Shown here piece by piece: positions 5,628-8,146 of a stretch of 8,146 nucleotides of DNA. The translations under genes and the position numbers were made by a program. Origin of the DNA: an uncultured Eubacteriales bacterium. Its GTDB lineage: Bacteria; Bacillota; Clostridia; Oscillospirales; Oscillospiraceae. The notes under the pieces were generated by a model that was given only the letters and a program-made list of their open reading frames with translations, was not told where the DNA came from and ran no database searches. How positions within the stretch are numbered: position 1 is the first letter of the stretch; every line of letters begins with the position of its first letter. Where the stretch lies: the NCBI GenBank assembly GCA_900546485.1, contig URDK01000102.1, positions 1 to 8,146 of the forward strand, written 5' to 3'.

Positions 5628-5863
5628 AACGGTACATAGCAACTTTCCACACGCACCTTGCGGCGCTGCGGAGCAGCAGGAGCCTGACGGCGTCGGGAAT
5701 ATCGGCGCAGATGACGCCTGTGCCGCGCCGTCTCTCGAGCTCCTGCGGCACCTGCGTGCGCTACGAAGCCGACGATTCCCGCTCGGAACTGCTCGATACG
5801 GACGCCGAGGCGGTGTATGAGGACACCGGCAGGGAGTATATCCTGCTACGGGAGTTCGGCTGA
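5624..5863 (+). CDS. DUF3343 putative Se/S carrier-like protein
   Basis: This 79-residue protein resembles the DUF3343 family (putative Se/S carrier-like). The N terminus KRYIATFHTHLAAL is followed by the family block PVPRRLSSSCG. C41, in SSSCG, is the conserved cysteine; C44 makes a CGTC pair that could act as a dithiol. The acidic C-terminal half is normal for the family. GTG 5624 shares GTGA with the yedF stop, so translation should be coupled to yedF; no good separate ribosome binding site is seen. The place after yedE-yedF fits a small cytoplasmic carrier of selenium or sulfur, but its biochemistry is not established. Family assignment rests on the PVPRxLSSSCG block and length. Confidence 0.8.
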   Translation: MKRYIATFHTHLAALRSSRSLTASGISAQMTPVPRRLSSSCGTCVRYEADDSRSELLDTDAEAVYEDTGREYILLREFG

Positions 5864-5918
5864 CGGCAAAATGGCTTGCTCTTACGACAAATTAACGCTC
5901 TGAGCAATAAAAATGTTG
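5864..5918. other. Intergenic stretch after the yedE operon
   Basis: The 55 bases between the DUF3343 stop and the next promoter hold only a weak inverted repeat, TTGCTC (5876-5881) with GAGCAA (5902-5907), separated by 20 bases and not followed by a T-run. No intrinsic terminator is evident here; the stronger stem at 5985-6006 is a better candidate for ending this operon. Confidence 0.4.
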
Positions 5919-5947
5919 TTGCACAGGCACAAAAGTCGTGATAAAAT
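5919..5947 (+). promoter_or_regulatory. Probable promoter of the surface-protein gene
   Basis: TAAAAT (5942-5947) matches five of six -10 positions and is preceded by TGA, an extended -10 (TGnTAAAAT). TTGCAC (5919-5924) sits 17 bases upstream but is a weak -35, as is usual with an extended -10. The expected start is near 5954, which would put the 5961-6018 stem-loop at the 5' end of the mRNA. Confidence 0.5.
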
Positions 5948-5960
5948 TAGTCATAAATAT

Positions 5961-6018
5961 CCAAAATGGCCATGGCCATTTCCAGAGGCGGGGTATACCC
6001 CGCCTCATGGCCTTTTGG
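5961..6018 (+). promoter_or_regulatory. Large nested stem-loop in the 5' leader
   Basis: The core, 5985-6006, is a perfect 22-base palindrome (GAGGCGGGGTA and its complement). It is enclosed by GGCCAT (5968-5973 or 5974-5979) pairing with ATGGCC (6007-6012), and by CCAAAA (5961-5966) pairing with TTTTGG (6013-6018). Because GGCCAT is present twice, two alternative pairings exist. The core followed by ATGGCCTTTT could terminate the yedE operon; as part of the leader it could stabilise the mRNA or act as an attenuator. The ribosome binding site at 6035-6041 lies outside the stem. No known riboswitch pattern was recognised. Confidence 0.55.
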
Positions 6019-6048
6019 AATACGATTATCAAAAGGGGAGGAACACTT

Positions 6049-8146
6049 ATGAAAAAGTCAGTTCTGGCCATAGCGTTGGCTGTTCTGATGACAGTATCGC
6101 TCCTGACCGTCGGAGCAATGGCGGATGGGACTGTTTATGAGGCCGGTAATCAAGATGAAATAGTTAGGGCATTAGCAATAGCACAAGATGGAGATACCGT
6201 TAGACTGACTAATAATATTGAACTGGTCGTGAAGGATAGCGGCGTTGATGAGGTTACTCCTATACTGTATATTAAGCATGATATTACGCTTGATCTAAAC
6301 ACGTTTAGTATTACACTGAATCAGGATAACCTTGGTGTAAGTCTGGCCTGTACACCTTGCATTATTTGTGTATATGGTGCTGATGTAACGATAACGGGTG
6401 ATGGTACCATTGATGCTGAAGCTCAGTACAATAACTCGTATGGCATTAATGTTGTAACTGGCGGCAGTTTAACCATAGAAAGCGGTACGTTTAAGGGGGC
6501 ACCGACTGCTGTTCAGGCTCAAACAGGTACTGTAAATGTTTATGGAGGAGAGTTTGAACTAGCTGAGACTATTTCCCAAGCGGCTCCTGATATGGCTAAG
6601 TATGTAATCAATGCTGTTGATTCAAAATATAAATCTGGAAGTGCCGACATAAGCATAACGGGGGGCACCTTTGTAGGGTTTAACCCAAATGAAAACCCCG
6701 AAGGCCCTGGTACCTCTTATGTTGTTGGTGAATGCACTGTTGACAGCAGCACTGGCAGTGTTGTCATTTCCGCACCGACTACTCAGTCGGATAACAGCGT
6801 CGCTGAAGTCAACGGCATGTACTTCACAAACCTCAGCAACGCTATCGCCGCAGCCAATAGAGGCGCGACTGTTAAGCTGCTGAAAGATTTTACCGAAGAA
6901 GATGTAGTAATACCCAAATTGTCCGATATTACTCTTGACCTCAACGGCAAGACATTCAACGCCGGCGAGAAACTGATAAGCCAAGGCAACCTTACCATTA
7001 TCGACTCGACCGCCATGTCGGAGCCGATGGTAAGCGCCGATTACGAAACTGTCACTTATAATTCCGGAAAAATTGAAGTCAGCGTGGCTGCCTATGCAGC
7101 GTTTGGCGGCACTGTGACGCTCAAGAGCGGCAGTATAGTTTCTACATACCTAGGCGCGTATGTGCAGGGTGACACTACTGGCGCCACGACAATTCCGTCT
7201 ACTTTCAATATTGAGGGCGGATACATTGAAGCCAAGGAATTCGCCGCTACCACCCAGGGCAATGGCGCAACGCTGAACATCAGCGGCGGCGTTCTGGTTG
7301 CCAAGGACAATGCCGTCGTGGCCGGCAACGGCACCGTTTCGGGCGGTAAGGACATGGGCGGTACAGCTATCAACATCAGCGGCGGCACCATGATTGGCCG
7401 CATAACGTCTCCCGGATATATTGCCTGCGGCGTTTACCATCCTCAGCAGGGTGCGCTGAATATCAGCGGCGGCACCATCTATGCAGATGGCGGCGTTGGC
7501 ATCCTGATGCGCGCCGGCGATGCCAACATAACCGGCGGCGATATCATTGCTACCGGTAACGCTTCCGGAAAAGTTGGCGACAGCACGATTATTCAGAATT
7601 GCTACGGCATTGTCTATGATGAGACGAGCAGCTATCCCGGTATGACCGCTTCCGATATCGTCACCATCTCCGGCAACGCCAGTGTGACGGCTGATGCCGG
7701 TTCCGAGGCTATTTGCGTCATGCAGAACGAGACAGCAGGCGCGGAGCGCGTCGCTGTCAAGGGCGGCAGCTATTCTTCCTCTGTCGCCGATTATGTTGAT
7801 GATACGCTTAATTTCGAAGTAAACAACTTTGGTACCTACGCATATTACACTGACTTTGAGACCGCGCTTACCAATGCTTTGCCCGGCGCTCAGATAATAA
7901 ATCTGAATGCTGAGCCCTCTGCGGCCATGTATTCCCTCGTGGTTGACCCCGCAAACAATGGCCAGGTTATCAGAGTTTCCGTTTCCGCCGGCACCGAGTA
8001 TACCCTCCCCGACGCGCCGAAGAACAGCGGCTACATATTCCTCGGCTGGAGGAACGGCAACGTCACCTACAAGGCGGGGGATGCTGTCACTGTCAACTCC
8101 GACATGACCTTCACGGCGGTGTGGGGCAACCTGCCCGACGTTGACC
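6049..8146 (+). CDS. Secreted surface protein with beta-helix-like repeats and Flg_new repeat (3' end outside window)
   Basis: The frame is open from ATG 6049 to the window end, 699 codons without a stop, so the C terminus is missing. GGGGAGG (6035-6041) lies 7 bases upstream. Residues 1-25 (MKK, a hydrophobic core, then GAMA before D26) form a signal peptide. Three modules each open with a similar helix and strand: EIVRALAIAQDGDTVRL (37-53), LSNAIAAANRGATVKLL (262-278) and FETALTNALPGAQIINL (603-619). The first two continue into DITLDLN strands. Between them run many ISGGT/ITGGT turns typical of right-handed beta-helix surface proteins. Residues 630-692 form a Flg_new/InlB B-repeat (GYIFLGW ... 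FTAVW). A cell-surface or adhesin role is likely, and a wall anchor or SLH domains may follow. Residues 101-107 hold CxxCxxC. The first 220 or so codons are clearly more AT-rich than the rest. Confidence 0.85.
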   Translation, partial: MKKSVLAIALAVLMTVSLLTVGAMADGTVYEAGNQDEIVRALAIAQDGDTVRLTNNIELVVKDSGVDEVTPILYIKHDITLDLNTFSITLNQDNLGVSLACTPCIICVYGADVTITGDGTIDAEAQYNNSYGINVVTGGSLTIESGTFKGAPTAVQAQTGTVNVYGGEFELAETISQAAPDMAKYVINAVDSKYKSGSADISITGGTFVGFNPNENPEGPGTSYVVGECTVDSSTGSVVISAPTTQSDNSVAEVNGMYFTNLSNAIAAANRGATVKLLKDFTEEDVVIPKLSDITLDLNGKTFNAGEKLISQGNLTIIDSTAMSEPMVSADYETVTYNSGKIEVSVAAYAAFGGTVTLKSGSIVSTYLGAYVQGDTTGATTIPSTFNIEGGYIEAKEFAATTQGNGATLNISGGVLVAKDNAVVAGNGTVSGGKDMGGTAINISGGTMIGRITSPGYIACGVYHPQQGALNISGGTIYADGGVGILMRAGDANITGGDIIATGNASGKVGDSTIIQNCYGIVYDETSSYPGMTASDIVTISGNASVTADAGSEAICVMQNETAGAERVAVKGGSYSSSVADYVDDTLNFEVNNFGTYAYYTDFETALTNALPGAQIINLNAEPSAAMYSLVVDPANNGQVIRVSVSAGTEYTLPDAPKNSGYIFLGWRNGNVTYKAGDAVTVNSDMTFTAVWGNLPDVD
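7276..7539 (+). repeat. Coding repeat of beta-helix turns (N-I-S-G-G)
   Basis: Near-identical 15-base units AACATCAGCGGCGGC recur at 7276-7290 and 7372-7386, then as AATATCAGCGGCGGC at 7459-7473 and AACATAACCGGCGGC at 7525-7539. The spacings of 96, 87 and 66 bases correspond to coils of 32, 29 and 22 residues. Each unit encodes N-I-(S/T)-G-G at a turn of the predicted beta-helix. The DNA similarity may allow slippage or recombination between coils. Confidence 0.65.

Noticed and set aside
5418..5863. yedF and the following gene as one broken two-domain YedF (frameshift).
   Set aside because: The second product matches DUF3343, not the C-terminal domain of long YedF; the GTGA overlap is a normal operon junction, and short TusA-like YedF proteins next to yedE are known.
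5961..6018. Invertible promoter (phase variation) formed by the CCAAAA/TTTTGG and GGCCAT/ATGGCC repeats.
   Set aside because: The enclosed DNA is itself a palindrome with no promoter, and no recombinase gene is in the window.
5864..6048. A riboswitch (for example GEMM or cobalamin) ahead of the surface-protein gene.
   Set aside because: None of the conserved core motifs I know is present; only palindromic pairing is visible.
7276..7539. Regular short repeats resembling a CRISPR array.
   Set aside because: They lie in frame within a coding region, encode N-I-S-G-G turns, and have unequal spacing and imperfect copies.

Overview
The window reads as chromosomal DNA of an anaerobic, fairly GC-rich Firmicute, most likely a gut clostridium of the Oscillospiraceae type. 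The grounds are purine-rich ribosome binding sites, regular use of ATA beside GC-rich codons, short stem-loop repeats between genes, and a labile-selenium gene set known from clostridia and enterococci. The taxon is an inference; there is no rRNA or other marker here. No tRNA, rRNA, CRISPR array, transposase or phage gene was seen.

Layout. Bases 1-97 hold a two-hairpin intergenic repeat and a terminator for the leftward gene. A short ModE-type winged-helix regulator (109-459, minus) is transcribed away from a four-gene operon on the plus strand: yqeC, yqeB, selD and a cysteine desulfurase-like class V aminotransferase (560-4206), with every junction overlapping. The two divergent promoters sit back to back and their -35 hexamers form a perfect dyad. 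Between the operon and the next gene is an 18-bp-arm perfect palindrome that looks like a terminator and also carries a near-consensus promoter whose -10 falls on its loop. A second operon follows: yedE (selenium metabolism membrane protein), a yedF/TusA-like protein and a DUF3343 putative Se/S carrier (4327-5863). After a 185-base intergenic region with a promoter and a large stem-loop comes the start of a big secreted surface protein (6049 to the window end, incomplete).

How the genes fit together. YedE is a likely membrane permease for a selenium or sulfur species. YedF and DUF3343 are small cysteine proteins suited to carrying selenium or sulfur. The class V aminotransferase may mobilise Se or S, SelD makes selenophosphate, and YqeB and YqeC are maturation factors of selenium-dependent molybdenum hydroxylases. 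Together this is the orphan-SelD, labile selenium cofactor pathway rather than selenocysteine insertion: no selA, selB or selC is in view, and SelD itself has cysteine at its catalytic position. The ModE-type regulator links the locus to molybdenum or to the hydroxylase substrate. A 12-base word shared by the leaders of both operons suggests common control.

The surface protein has a signal peptide, beta-helix-like repeats and a Flg_new/InlB-type B-repeat. It appears unrelated to selenium and has a clearly more AT-rich 5' portion.
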